Shown here in pieces: positions 32,320 to 40,957 of a stretch of 64,000 bases of DNA. The DNA lies in contig JAVBTX010000018.1 in NCBI GenBank assembly GCA_031555935.1, forward strand, positions 1 through 64,000, written 5' to 3'. Each line of letters opens with the position of its first letter. The stretch's first letter is position 1. Source of the stretch: Roseburia_C sp031555935. GTDB taxonomy: Bacteria; Bacillota; Clostridia; Lachnospirales; Lachnospiraceae. Both the position numbers and the translations under genes were made by a program. The notes below the pieces were generated by a model. That model made no database searches, was not told where the DNA came from, and worked only from the letters and a program-made list of their open reading frames with translations.

Positions 32320-33520
32320 ACAAACATACATAGATAGTGCCGAAGCGGCACTGTTACATACTTATAACCGTTTTTCATTGGTGCTTGAAAAAGGTGAGGG
32401 CGTTTATCTGTACGATACAGACGGCAAGAAGTATCTTGATTTTACCGCTGGAATCGCAGTGCAGGCGTTAGGTTATGGGAATAAAGAGTACAATGAAGCG
32501 TTAAAAGAGCAGATTGACAATTTGATGCATACATCAAACCTATACTATAACGTTCCGACACTTAAGGCGGCACAGCAGTTCTTGAGGGTATCGGAGATGG
32601 AACGGGTATTTTTTACGAACAGTGGAGCCGAAGCAATTGAAGGTGCAATTAAAGTAGCCAAGAAATATGCTTATACCAAAAAAGGCGCCGGATCAAATGA
32701 TCTTCACAGCGAAATCATTGCGATGAATCATTCCTTTCATGGCCGGACACTCGGTGCGTTGTCAGTAACTGGTAACAAGCATTATCAGGAGCCATTTGAA
32801 CCACTGATGCCAGGCGTTAAATTTGCTGATTATAATGATTTGGAGAGTGTTAAGGCACAGATAACCGATCATACTTGTGCCATCATTTTTGAGACCGTTC
32901 AGGGGGAAGGTGGAATCTATCCGGCAACACAGGAATTTATGGAAGGAATCCGTTCGCTTTGTGATGAAAAAGGTATTCTAATGATATTAGATGAAATCCA
33001 GTGCGGCATGGGCCGTTGCGGAACAATGTTTGCGTGGCAAAAATATGGTGTTAAGCCGGATGTTCTGACGAGTGCTAAGGCGCTTGGCTGCGGTGTGCCA
33101 GTTGGCGCCTTTGCGATGACTGAGGAAGTAGCGAAAAATTCGCTGGTACCGGGCGACCACGGCACGACATATGGCGGAAACCCATTTGTTGGAGCAGCAG
33201 TAAATAAAGTCATAGAGATTTTTGAAAAAGAACATATTTTAGAGCATGTACAGGAGATTTCTGTTTATCTGGAAGAAAAATTAGAGGAGCTGGTAGCAAA
33301 AAAATCATGCTTAAAAGCTCGTCGGGGAATGGGACTGATGCAGGGCTTGGTATGCGATAAGCCAGTTGGAACAGTTGCCGCAAAAGCATTGGAGGAAGGC
33401 TTGATTATTATATCCGCTGGAACGGATGTGATTCGGATGGTGCCGCCGCTGATTATTGAGAAAGAGCATGTCGATGAAATGATTCAGAAGCTGGAAAAGG
33501 TTCTCGATACGATTAGCTAA
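32312..33520 (+). CDS. argD: Acetylornithine aminotransferase
   Basis: PLP enzyme making N-acetylornithine from the semialdehyde. 402 residues from ATG 32312, which overlaps the argB stop; AAGGAGA lies 13 bases upstream. Class III motifs: FTAGIAVQALGYG, FTNSGAEAIEGAIKVAKKYAY, LDEIQCGMGRCGTMFAWQ and the PLP lysine in TSAKALGCGVPVGAF. It closes the arg cluster; argC, argH and argF are not in the window. Confidence 0.96.
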   Translation: MNKQTYIDSAEAALLHTYNRFSLVLEKGEGVYLYDTDGKKYLDFTAGIAVQALGYGNKEYNEALKEQIDNLMHTSNLYYNVPTLKAAQQFLRVSEMERVFFTNSGAEAIEGAIKVAKKYAYTKKGAGSNDLHSEIIAMNHSFHGRTLGALSVTGNKHYQEPFEPLMPGVKFADYNDLESVKAQITDHTCAIIFETVQGEGGIYPATQEFMEGIRSLCDEKGILMILDEIQCGMGRCGTMFAWQKYGVKPDVLTSAKALGCGVPVGAFAMTEEVAKNSLVPGDHGTTYGGNPFVGAAVNKVIEIFEKEHILEHVQEISVYLEEKLEELVAKKSCLKARRGMGLMQGLVCDKPVGTVAAKALEEGLIIISAGTDVIRMVPPLIIEKEHVDEMIQKLEKVLDTIS

Positions 33521-33549
33521 AGTCACCCTCATAAAGGAAATAACAAAAG

Positions 33550-34731
33550 ATGAACAAGAAAAACATTTCAGTCATAATAATTTTGGCCTTTTTTCTGGGA
33601 ATATTTGCAGAAAGTTTTTATCATCCGCAGTGCAGTGGGGCAGTGCAGGTTGAAGCCAAAACGGACACAGTGGAGAATACCGAGTTGGTATTTTGGTATG
33701 CTGATGAAGCTTGCCGCGAATTTTTGGAAAACAGTGCCAGTGAGTACCAGGCAACAACGGGGATAACCGTAAATATTGTCTATCAGGATGCGGCCGGTTA
33801 CTTAGAAAAAATATACGATGCAAGCCTACTGCCGGAGCAAAGTGAAAAAGGTTCGGCGGAGGTCGCACCAGATGCCTATCTGATGTGGAATGACGGTCTT
33901 GGAACTGCCTATTTATATGGTGTTGCGGCTGAATTGGCAACATCAGAGGATTGGGGTGAACTGCCGGAAGCAGCAAGAGAGGCATGCACCTATCAAGAAA
34001 AAAACTATGCTTACCCATTATTTTTTAATACGGTATTATTAGCCTATCATACAGATTGTTTTGAAACAGCACCATCATCCATTCAAGAAATATTGGATTA
34101 CGCGCAGTCAAATTTGCTTGGAGCGGGTGTTGGTAACCTTTTGGAATGGAATCTGAATGATGGGTTTTATTCGTATCCATTTTTAGGTGCAGGTATTGAA
34201 ATTGCTGAGGTAGACCATTCATTGCTCGTGTCAAATAAAGACCAATACGAGGAACATTTAGCCTATGTGGAGTATCTTTCCGAAACATTAGGATTAGAGG
34301 CGACATTACTTAACCGAAAGCAAGTGGTGGAAAACTTCAATATCGAAGAGACATTAACAGCTTTGGTAGATTCAGATGATGTCGGATTTATTGAAAAAGC
34401 CGCAGATGAGTATGGAATCTGCCAATTGCCGATGTTAAATGAAACGTTGCCAATGCAGGGAATATCTCAGACCGGGGTGCTGGTGGTGAATGCATTTAGT
34501 GAACAGATACCAGCGGCAGAGCAGTTCTTGGCGTATCTATGTGACGAGCGGGCGGCATTATTAGAGGCAGAAACCGGTCACTTCAGTGTCGAAAAAAGGT
34601 ATGTATTTAGTGAATTGGCGTTAACGGCCTGGCAGCAATATCAGAATTCGGCTTCGATGCCAAATACCCCGGATGCGCCGGGCTTTTGGTTGGAACTTCA
34701 GGATACGGTGAAAAAAATGTGGAGTAGATAA
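33550..34731 (+). CDS. Orphan extracellular solute-binding protein
   Basis: 393 residues. An N-terminal hydrophobic signal (ISVIIILAFFLGIFAESFY) is followed by a mature part with the family-1 carbohydrate-binding protein pattern: LVFWYADEACREFLE near the start, VAPDAYLMWNDGLG, and YAYPLFFNTVLLAYHTDCFE. There is no classical lipobox, although a cysteine lies near residue 28. No permease or ATPase gene is adjacent, so it must work with a remote transporter, or as a receptor. It follows argD after only 29 bases and may be read through from the arg operon. Confidence 0.78.
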   Translation: MNKKNISVIIILAFFLGIFAESFYHPQCSGAVQVEAKTDTVENTELVFWYADEACREFLENSASEYQATTGITVNIVYQDAAGYLEKIYDASLLPEQSEKGSAEVAPDAYLMWNDGLGTAYLYGVAAELATSEDWGELPEAAREACTYQEKNYAYPLFFNTVLLAYHTDCFETAPSSIQEILDYAQSNLLGAGVGNLLEWNLNDGFYSYPFLGAGIEIAEVDHSLLVSNKDQYEEHLAYVEYLSETLGLEATLLNRKQVVENFNIEETLTALVDSDDVGFIEKAADEYGICQLPMLNETLPMQGISQTGVLVVNAFSEQIPAAEQFLAYLCDERAALLEAETGHFSVEKRYVFSELALTAWQQYQNSASMPNTPDAPGFWLELQDTVKKMWSR

Positions 34732-34764
34732 CGATACATTAAGAATATATTTAGAAATTACCAC

Positions 34765-34793
34765 TTGTAATACCGTAAAAATTTCGTTAGAAT
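34765..34793 (+). promoter_or_regulatory. comEA promoter
   Basis: TTGTAA (34765-34770), 17 bases, TAGAAT (34788-34793). A small palindrome TAGGAGCTCCTA (34810-34821) lies in the leader before the RBS AAAGGAG. Confidence 0.6.
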
Positions 34794-34841
34794 AGAAGTA
34801 ATCGGGCATTAGGAGCTCCTATTTAGAAAAGGAGCGTGCTT

Positions 34842-35423
34842 ATGGTAAATAAAAAAATAATCGGTTATTACTTATTAATACCGGTACTGGCAGTTATGAT
34901 GACTGCTTGTACAAGAGAAGAAGCTGTATATCTGGATAGCAGCCTATCTGCCCAACAGACAACAGAAACGATTATGCCGGTCAAGACAGAGGAACCGGCT
35001 TTCTGTTATGTGTATGTATGCGGGGCAGTCAATCAGCCGGGAGTTTACCAACTGGCAGAGGGAGCCAGAGTTAGCGAGGCAATTGAACTGGCGGGTGGAT
35101 TTACCGAAGATGCAGTGAGAGAATCTTATAATCTGGCAGAGAAAGTAGCCGATGCCCAGAAAATACAGATTTTATCAGTAACAGAAGCGGAAAATCAACA
35201 ACTCGATGGCACAGTAGAAGTGTCTGATGGTAGAATTAATCTAAACACGGCGACTGCGGCAGAATTGATGACATTGCCAGGGGTTGGTCAGGCGAAGGCA
35301 GATAGTATCATAAGTTACCGGGAAGAACACGGTGGCTTTGATAAAATAGAAGATGTGAAGAACGTATCTGGGATAAAAGAGGGAATATTTGTAAAAATGA
35401 AAGACAGTATAACTGTTAACTGA
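34842..35423 (+). CDS. comEA: ComEA-type DNA-binding lipoprotein
   Basis: Receptor for double-stranded DNA at the cell surface. 193 residues from ATG 34842 (AAAGGAG 7 bases before). A lipoprotein signal ends at MTAC near residue 25. A SLBB domain follows at about 55-115 (VYVCGAVNQPGVYQLAEGARV), then the helix-hairpin-helix pair (INLNTATAAELMTLPGVGQAKADSI) at the C terminus. The lipid anchor replaces the usual membrane helix. comEC is four genes downstream, suggesting a DNA-uptake function, but whether the organism is naturally competent is unknown. Confidence 0.9.
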   Translation: MVNKKIIGYYLLIPVLAVMMTACTREEAVYLDSSLSAQQTTETIMPVKTEEPAFCYVYVCGAVNQPGVYQLAEGARVSEAIELAGGFTEDAVRESYNLAEKVADAQKIQILSVTEAENQQLDGTVEVSDGRINLNTATAAELMTLPGVGQAKADSIISYREEHGGFDKIEDVKNVSGIKEGIFVKMKDSITVN

Positions 35424-35431
35424 GGTGTGAG

Positions 35432-36124
35432 ATGGCGAAGAAAGTTCTTGTAGTGGATGATGAAAAGCTGATTGTAAAAGGAATTCGTTTCAGTTTGGAG
35501 CAGGATGGCATGGAGGTGACCTGTGCATATGATGGCGAAGAAGCATTGAAACTGGCAATGGAAAATAAATTTGATATGATTTTGTTAGATATTATGCTTC
35601 CGAAAATGGATGGATTTGAAGTGTGCCAGCAGATTCGTGATTTTTCTAATGTTCCAATCGTCATGCTGACGGCAAAGGGCGATGATATGGATAAAATATT
35701 GGGACTGGAATACGGTGCAGATGACTATATTACCAAGCCATTTAATATCCTTGAGGTAAAAGCCAGAATCAAAGCAATCATGCGGCGGACCGTGGCGAAC
35801 GAACCCAAGCAGGAGGATACCAAAGTAATCGAAAACGGAGACTTGAAATTAGATTGCGAGAGTCGGAGACTATATGTGGTTGGTAAAGAAATTAATCTTA
35901 CGGCCAAAGAATTTGATTTGCTAGAGCTGCTGGTTTTAAATCCAAATAAAGTGTACAGTCGCGAGAATTTGTTGAATTTAGTCTGGGGTTATGAATATCC
36001 AGGTGATGTCAGAACGGTGGATGTGCATGTGCGAAGACTACGGGAAAAAATTGAGCCAAACCCAAGCGAACCGAAATATGTTCATACCAAGTGGGGCGTC
36101 GGATATTTTTACCAGCAAAGCTAA
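35432..36124 (+). CDS. OmpR/PhoB-family response regulator
   Basis: 230 residues. Receiver domain 1-120 with the acidic pair VVDDE, phospho-accepting aspartate in MILLDIMLPKMDG, switch threonine in MLTAKG and lysine in YITKPF. The winged-helix domain at about 130-228 ends with DVRTVDVHVRRLREKIEPNP and GVGYFYQ. It starts 8 bases after comEA and is followed by its histidine kinase. It resembles WalR/YycF-like regulators of cell-wall genes, but I do not assign it to that orthologue. Confidence 0.93.
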   Translation: MAKKVLVVDDEKLIVKGIRFSLEQDGMEVTCAYDGEEALKLAMENKFDMILLDIMLPKMDGFEVCQQIRDFSNVPIVMLTAKGDDMDKILGLEYGADDYITKPFNILEVKARIKAIMRRTVANEPKQEDTKVIENGDLKLDCESRRLYVVGKEINLTAKEFDLLELLVLNPNKVYSRENLLNLVWGYEYPGDVRTVDVHVRRLREKIEPNPSEPKYVHTKWGVGYFYQQS

Positions 36125-36142
36125 TGGATTTAAAAGGACAGC

Positions 36143-37597
36143 ATGATGAAAAAAAAGAAAATCTTTGAACTATATAAAAGTCTAAAAGTCAGGCTCATCT
36201 TAATCTGTATGGTGGTCGGAGTCTTCTCGGGTGGAATTGTTCGCGTTGGGATTTTGCAGTCGTATGAAAAAAGAGCCGTATCTGTAAGAAGTATAGACAT
36301 TTTAAGCCAGAGTAAAATACTGGCGAATCAGATTGTCGAGTCAAAGTATTTAGAAAATGCTGAATCGGCAACCATCAATACCCAATTAGAACAATTATCA
36401 CAGATATATGATGGCAGGGTCATGATTATTGACTCTTCTTTTCATATTATCAAAGATACCTATAATCTTGACACCAATAAGACCATTATTTCGGAAGAAG
36501 TAGTAAAGGGGCTGACTCAAAAGGGAAAGGAAATTTCTCAGTACGATGCCCAGAACCGTTATATTGAAATGGTGGTTCCGCTAATTACGGTGGAAAAGGA
36601 AAATGAACCGTCAGAGGTAGTGGGTGTCATTCTAGTCAGTGTTTCGACAGATAGTATTGAAGCAAATATGGAATATTTGAAAAACCGTGCCTTGATTTTG
36701 GAGATAGCAGGGGCAATTGTATTATTTGCGTTAGCCGTGTATTTTTCAATTCGCATTACAAAACCGCTGAAACGAATGGCAAAATGTATCGATGAAATAC
36801 AGACTGGTTACGGGCAGACTGACGGCACGTTGCAGATTGATGAATATACCGAAACAATGCAGGTATCAGAGAAATTTAACAAACTGTACCGTCGAATGAA
36901 AATGATCGATGATTCCCGTCAGGAATTTGTATCAAATGTCTCGCATGAGTTAAAAACGCCATTGACTTCAATGAAGGTTTTAGCCGATTCTTTGAACGGC
37001 CAGGACGATGTGCCAGTCGAATTATATAAGGAATTTATGCAGGATATAGGCAATGAAATTGAGCGGGAGACGAAGATAATCAATGATTTATTGTCCTTAG
37101 TGAAAATGGACAAGTCAGCTTCAGATTTAAATATTTCATCCTTAAATATTAATGAAATGATTGAGCAGATTTTAAAGCGGCTTCGTCCGATTGCAGAGCG
37201 GCAGCATATCGAGCTGGTCCTGGAAAGCTTTCGGCCGGTAACCGCCGAAGTGGATGAAGTGAAACTGACATTGGCAATTACCAATCTGGTTGAAAATGGC
37301 ATTAAATATAACAAAGAAGAAGGCTGGGTGCATGTTTCCTTAAATGCCGACCACCAGTATTTCTATGTCAAAGTAGAGGATTCAGGAATTGGAATTCCAC
37401 CGGAAGCCTTAGAACATATCTATGAACGTTTCTACCGGGTTGATAAGTCACATTCCCGTGAAATTGGTGGAACCGGACTGGGACTAGCTATTTCGAGAAA
37501 TTCTGTGTTGATGCACCGTGGAGCAATCAAAGTGTTCAGTACCGAGGGAGAGGGAACCGTATTTACCATGCGAATCCCACTTAATTATATTGTGTAG
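36143..37597 (+). CDS. Membrane sensor histidine kinase
   Basis: 484 residues. Membrane helices at about 15-33 and 180-200 enclose an extracytoplasmic sensor region. A HAMP segment follows, then HisKA with the phospho-accepting histidine in VSNVSHELKTPLTSMK, and the ATPase with DSGIGIPPEALEHIYERFYR and GGTGLGLAIS. It pairs with the upstream response regulator. The downstream GerMN lipoprotein could be a sensor partner, as YycH-type proteins are for WalK, but this is inference. Confidence 0.93.
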   Translation: MMKKKKIFELYKSLKVRLILICMVVGVFSGGIVRVGILQSYEKRAVSVRSIDILSQSKILANQIVESKYLENAESATINTQLEQLSQIYDGRVMIIDSSFHIIKDTYNLDTNKTIISEEVVKGLTQKGKEISQYDAQNRYIEMVVPLITVEKENEPSEVVGVILVSVSTDSIEANMEYLKNRALILEIAGAIVLFALAVYFSIRITKPLKRMAKCIDEIQTGYGQTDGTLQIDEYTETMQVSEKFNKLYRRMKMIDDSRQEFVSNVSHELKTPLTSMKVLADSLNGQDDVPVELYKEFMQDIGNEIERETKIINDLLSLVKMDKSASDLNISSLNINEMIEQILKRLRPIAERQHIELVLESFRPVTAEVDEVKLTLAITNLVENGIKYNKEEGWVHVSLNADHQYFYVKVEDSGIGIPPEALEHIYERFYRVDKSHSREIGGTGLGLAISRNSVLMHRGAIKVFSTEGEGTVFTMRIPLNYIV

Positions 37598-37607
37598 GAG
37601 GAATGGA

Positions 37608-38573
37608 ATGAGAAAACGAGTGCAGTTAATCTTGACAGCGCTTTTTCTGCTGTTACTGACTGGATGCAGTGCTGATGAAGCGGCGACAGACAGCCAGTAT
37701 CATGCATATTATATCAATAAAGAAAAAACGAGGATAGTGGAAACACCTTATGAAATAAAAGCCACCAATACAGACGAAATGATTGCCGAGATAATCGGTT
37801 TGTTTTCGCTGGATGCCAATAATGTGGAATATCGAAAATTATTGATTGGCGAAGTGGGAATCAATGATTACGCCTTTGATGGAAAGCAACTGTCATTGTA
37901 TTTCAATGACAAATACGCTTCCTTAGAGGTTACGGAAGAGATACTTTGCCGTGCAGCGATGGTGCGCTCATTGATGCAGATTCCAGAAGTGACATGTGTG
38001 TCATTTTATGTGGGTGATTCGCCATTGACTGACAGCCGGGGAAATGTCGTGGGATTGATGACCAATGAAAGCTTTGTGGAAAATCCAGGTGAGCAAATTA
38101 ATGCGTTGCAAACAGCTAATATCACCTTGTATTTTTCAAATGAGAGCGGCAGTGAGCTAGTCAAGACCACAAAAGAAGTACAGTATAGCAGTAATATCTC
38201 AATGGATAAGCTAGTCATGGAGCATTTGCTGATGGGGACTAAAGAGGATGGCATGAAAACGGCGATTCCATCGGGAACAAAATTGGTCAGTGTGACAACA
38301 ACGAATGGCATCTGTTATGTAAATCTCGATGAAGGTTTTATGAATCAACAGTATGAGATTCAAGAACCAATTGTTATTTACTCCATTGTAAATTCGTTGA
38401 CGGAATTGCCAACGGTAAACAAGGTTCAGATATCGGTAAATGGCGATACCAGTGGGGTTTACCGTGATAGTTATGAGCTCGATGATTTATATGAACGAAA
38501 TATTAGCGTGAATACTACGACAACCGTAAGCACCGAGGAAACGGCGGAAGAAGGTGTCTTAATATTTGAATAA
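37608..38573 (+). CDS. GerMN-domain lipoprotein
   Basis: 321 residues from ATG 37608 (AGGAGGAATGG just before). The signal peptide ends at LLTGC near residue 20. Two GerMN-like repeats follow, at about 70-165 and 190-290, each with a pattern like KQLSLYFNDKYASLE or GICYVNLDEGF. GerM in Bacillus is needed for the engulfment-zipper GerM-SpoIIQ complex and for germination; GerMN domains also occur in vegetative lipoproteins. Its position after a histidine kinase suggests surface sensing. Overlaps the start of comEC. Confidence 0.85.
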   Translation: MRKRVQLILTALFLLLLTGCSADEAATDSQYHAYYINKEKTRIVETPYEIKATNTDEMIAEIIGLFSLDANNVEYRKLLIGEVGINDYAFDGKQLSLYFNDKYASLEVTEEILCRAAMVRSLMQIPEVTCVSFYVGDSPLTDSRGNVVGLMTNESFVENPGEQINALQTANITLYFSNESGSELVKTTKEVQYSSNISMDKLVMEHLLMGTKEDGMKTAIPSGTKLVSVTTTNGICYVNLDEGFMNQQYEIQEPIVIYSIVNSLTELPTVNKVQISVNGDTSGVYRDSYELDDLYERNISVNTTTTVSTEETAEEGVLIFE

Positions 38574-40953
38574 ACGCTTGCTGGTACAAGCTGTAGCAGC
38601 ATTTGTGGGTGGTCTTTTGGATTGCTTTTATGAACATTGGCTCATACCGGCAGGTATGATAATTCTATTTCTCGGAATAAATATCTGCCGGCAGAAAGTA
38701 AAACCGAAGCGAATCATGCTGTTGGCAGTATTGTGGGGATTGAGTTGGTGGTTCGGGCAGAATACCGCTGCAAATGAACAGAACTACTACCAAAGCCGTC
38801 AGGAGATATTAGTAGATGGTCAGGAAGTATATTTGCAAGGCGCAATTTCCCGCAAAGAAGAAAAGTCAGAACGATACCAAATATATTTAAATAACGTAAT
38901 TCTACAAATCGAAAATAAAACATATCGTTTCAACCAAATCTTAATTTATCTTGAGGCAGAAAGTTCCCCTCACTTATATCCCATTGGAAAAACCCTTGTA
39001 CTAAAAGGAAATATACAAACATTCCAACCAGCCACGAATGATGGTGGCTTTGATGAACAACAATATTATAAAACCTTACAGACAGATTGCCGAATTGATG
39101 TAACCGATATTCTAGGCTGCTTCGGTCAGGTGAATATCCTTGCAGAAAAGACAAATCAATTTCGTCAAAAATTAAAACATAGTATAATAAGAAGTATGGA
39201 TGCTGATGAAGCGGGAATATTGATGGCAATGATTTTGGGCGACAAAAGTCTTTTGCCAACGGAAACACGTGAACAATATCAGCAAATGGGCATCTCTCAT
39301 ATCCTTGTAATCAGTGGCTTACATATTTCCATGATTGGAATGGCAATATTTCGACTGTTGCGAAAATGCCGAATGGGAATGGTACTGTCGGCTGCAATAT
39401 CAATTGGATTTCTAGTCTGGTATAGCAGCATGGTTGGGATGAGTGCATCCACGGTGCGGGCGTTTACAATGTATGCGATGGGAGTAGTTGCGATTTGCCT
39501 TGGCAGAACTTATGACCGACCGACAGCACTTGCCTTGGCAGTCTTTTTATTATTATGGCAAAATCCATATCTAATCGAAAATAGTGGCTTTCAGTTTAGT
39601 GTAGCAGCAATTGTGGGGGTTATTCTGGCTGGCAAAAGAGCTAAAGCATGGAAGGTAAGCGGAATGATACAGCTTACAACAATGCCAATCGCAGCATACT
39701 GCTATTATGAGCTGCCACTTTGGTCATTGCCGATAAATATGCTGGTGATTCCGCTGGTAAGTGTTGTCGTGGGGCTGGGAATGGCAGGTGCGCTAGTAGG
39801 GCTTTACTCTGCCGGGGTGGGCAAGGTAGTTCTTTGGCCAGTGCAACTTATTTTAGGGGTATACGAAAAGGTTGGTGGCTGGTGCTTGAAATTGCCGGTT
39901 ACAAGTTTGGTTGTGGGAAAGCCGGAGTTGATTCAGATTTTCCTGTACTGTGTTTTACTGTGGGGCTCATTGAAGCTCACGCGTTGGATGAAAACATCAA
40001 AAGACTTACGAAGTGGAAAGTCCTCCTCGCATAGTAAATCCTTGCAAGAATTGACGGAAAGTATAAAGTCAAATGCAATTCTTGTGGCAGGTTTAGTTGC
40101 GGCGCTTCTGGTACTGATTTATCGACCGCTCGGTTTGCCGCAGATTGATATATTAGACGTGGGACAAGGTGACGCTATTTGTATCCGTGCTGAAAAACAA
40201 ATGACCTTTTTTATTGATGGTGGCAGTAGTGATGTGAGTAGTGTGGGAAAATATCGTATCGAACCATACTTAAAAAGCAATGCCATTGCCGCAGTTGACT
40301 ACTGGTTTGTGTCACATACTGATACCGACCATGTCAGTGGTTTGATAGAATTATTAGAACGGGATTACCCAATCAAACATCTGGTGTTAGCAAAGCAGGC
40401 TGTTCGGGATGAAAACTGGGAGAATATTGTTGCATTAGCGGAGCAAAAGAAGATACCAATATGCTATATGGAAGAAGGAGATGCCATTCAAATTGGCAGC
40501 CATTCTTTGAAATGTATTTTCCCAACGAAAGACTTTGTTTCCACGGATATCAATGCCAGTTCACTGGTGCTTCTATACAAATCAGGAGACTTTAGCGGAA
40601 TTTTTACCGGTGATATTACAAACGCAGAGGAGACTTTACTAACAAAGAATTATCAACATCCCGTTACCTATTACAAAGCAGCTCATCATGGCTCAAAGTA
40701 TTCCAATAGTGCGGCATGGCTAAAACAACTGTCCCCAGCCCTTACGACTATCTCATGCAGTTTGAAAAATAGCTACGGTCATCCGAGTGCAGAAGCGGTC
40801 GCAAATATAACCGAGGTAGGCAGCGATATCTATATGACGATGACGGATGGGCAGATTAGTATTGTGATGAATGAGTTAGGAAGTGTAGAGCAGATTAGAA
40901 GAAAATACATTATAAACCCGCTTGAAGTTCATCACCCCCCTATGATAGAATAA
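38566..40953 (+). CDS. comEC: ComEC/Rec2 DNA-uptake channel with metallo-beta-lactamase domain
   Basis: 795 residues, starting at TTG 38566 that overlaps the previous stop. N-terminal membrane helices and DUF4131 (about 25-165), the Competence membrane domain (about 190-450, with GDKSLLPTETREQYQQMGISHILVISGLH), then a metallo-beta-lactamase-like domain (about 525-770) with VGQGDAICI and the zinc motif HTDTDHVSG. It carries DNA across the membrane, with the C-terminal domain probably degrading one strand. Repeat-derived peptides sit at residue about 131 and at 482-500 (SGKSSSHSKSLQELTES), the latter in the linker before the lactamase domain. Confidence 0.93.
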   Translation: MNKRLLVQAVAAFVGGLLDCFYEHWLIPAGMIILFLGINICRQKVKPKRIMLLAVLWGLSWWFGQNTAANEQNYYQSRQEILVDGQEVYLQGAISRKEEKSERYQIYLNNVILQIENKTYRFNQILIYLEAESSPHLYPIGKTLVLKGNIQTFQPATNDGGFDEQQYYKTLQTDCRIDVTDILGCFGQVNILAEKTNQFRQKLKHSIIRSMDADEAGILMAMILGDKSLLPTETREQYQQMGISHILVISGLHISMIGMAIFRLLRKCRMGMVLSAAISIGFLVWYSSMVGMSASTVRAFTMYAMGVVAICLGRTYDRPTALALAVFLLLWQNPYLIENSGFQFSVAAIVGVILAGKRAKAWKVSGMIQLTTMPIAAYCYYELPLWSLPINMLVIPLVSVVVGLGMAGALVGLYSAGVGKVVLWPVQLILGVYEKVGGWCLKLPVTSLVVGKPELIQIFLYCVLLWGSLKLTRWMKTSKDLRSGKSSSHSKSLQELTESIKSNAILVAGLVAALLVLIYRPLGLPQIDILDVGQGDAICIRAEKQMTFFIDGGSSDVSSVGKYRIEPYLKSNAIAAVDYWFVSHTDTDHVSGLIELLERDYPIKHLVLAKQAVRDENWENIVALAEQKKIPICYMEEGDAIQIGSHSLKCIFPTKDFVSTDINASSLVLLYKSGDFSGIFTGDITNAEETLLTKNYQHPVTYYKAAHHGSKYSNSAAWLKQLSPALTTISCSLKNSYGHPSAEAVANITEVGSDIYMTMTDGQISIVMNELGSVEQIRRKYIINPLEVHHPPMIE
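38956..38977 (+). repeat. Short repeat unit inside comEC, copy 1
   Basis: GCAGAAAGTTCCCCTCACTT matches the AGCGGAAAGTCCCCCTCAC module with three differences. It is read as AESSPHL, the second of the two frames used in addA. It may be a decayed unit or a chance match; the similarity to the intergenic unit at 29575 (AGCAGAAAGTTCCCC) favours the former. Confidence 0.5.
40011..40062 (+). repeat. In-frame modular repeat inside comEC, copy 2
   Basis: AAGTGGAAAGTCCTCCTCGCAT (40011-40032), then AATCCTTGCAAGAATTG (40037-40053), a palindrome with one change from the maf/addA unit, then ACGGAAAGT. It is read as SGKSSSHSKSLQELTES. The order (GKSPS unit before palindrome) is that of addA copy 1. It is the most diverged of the full copies. 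Confidence 0.75.
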
Positions 40954-40957
40954 CAAC

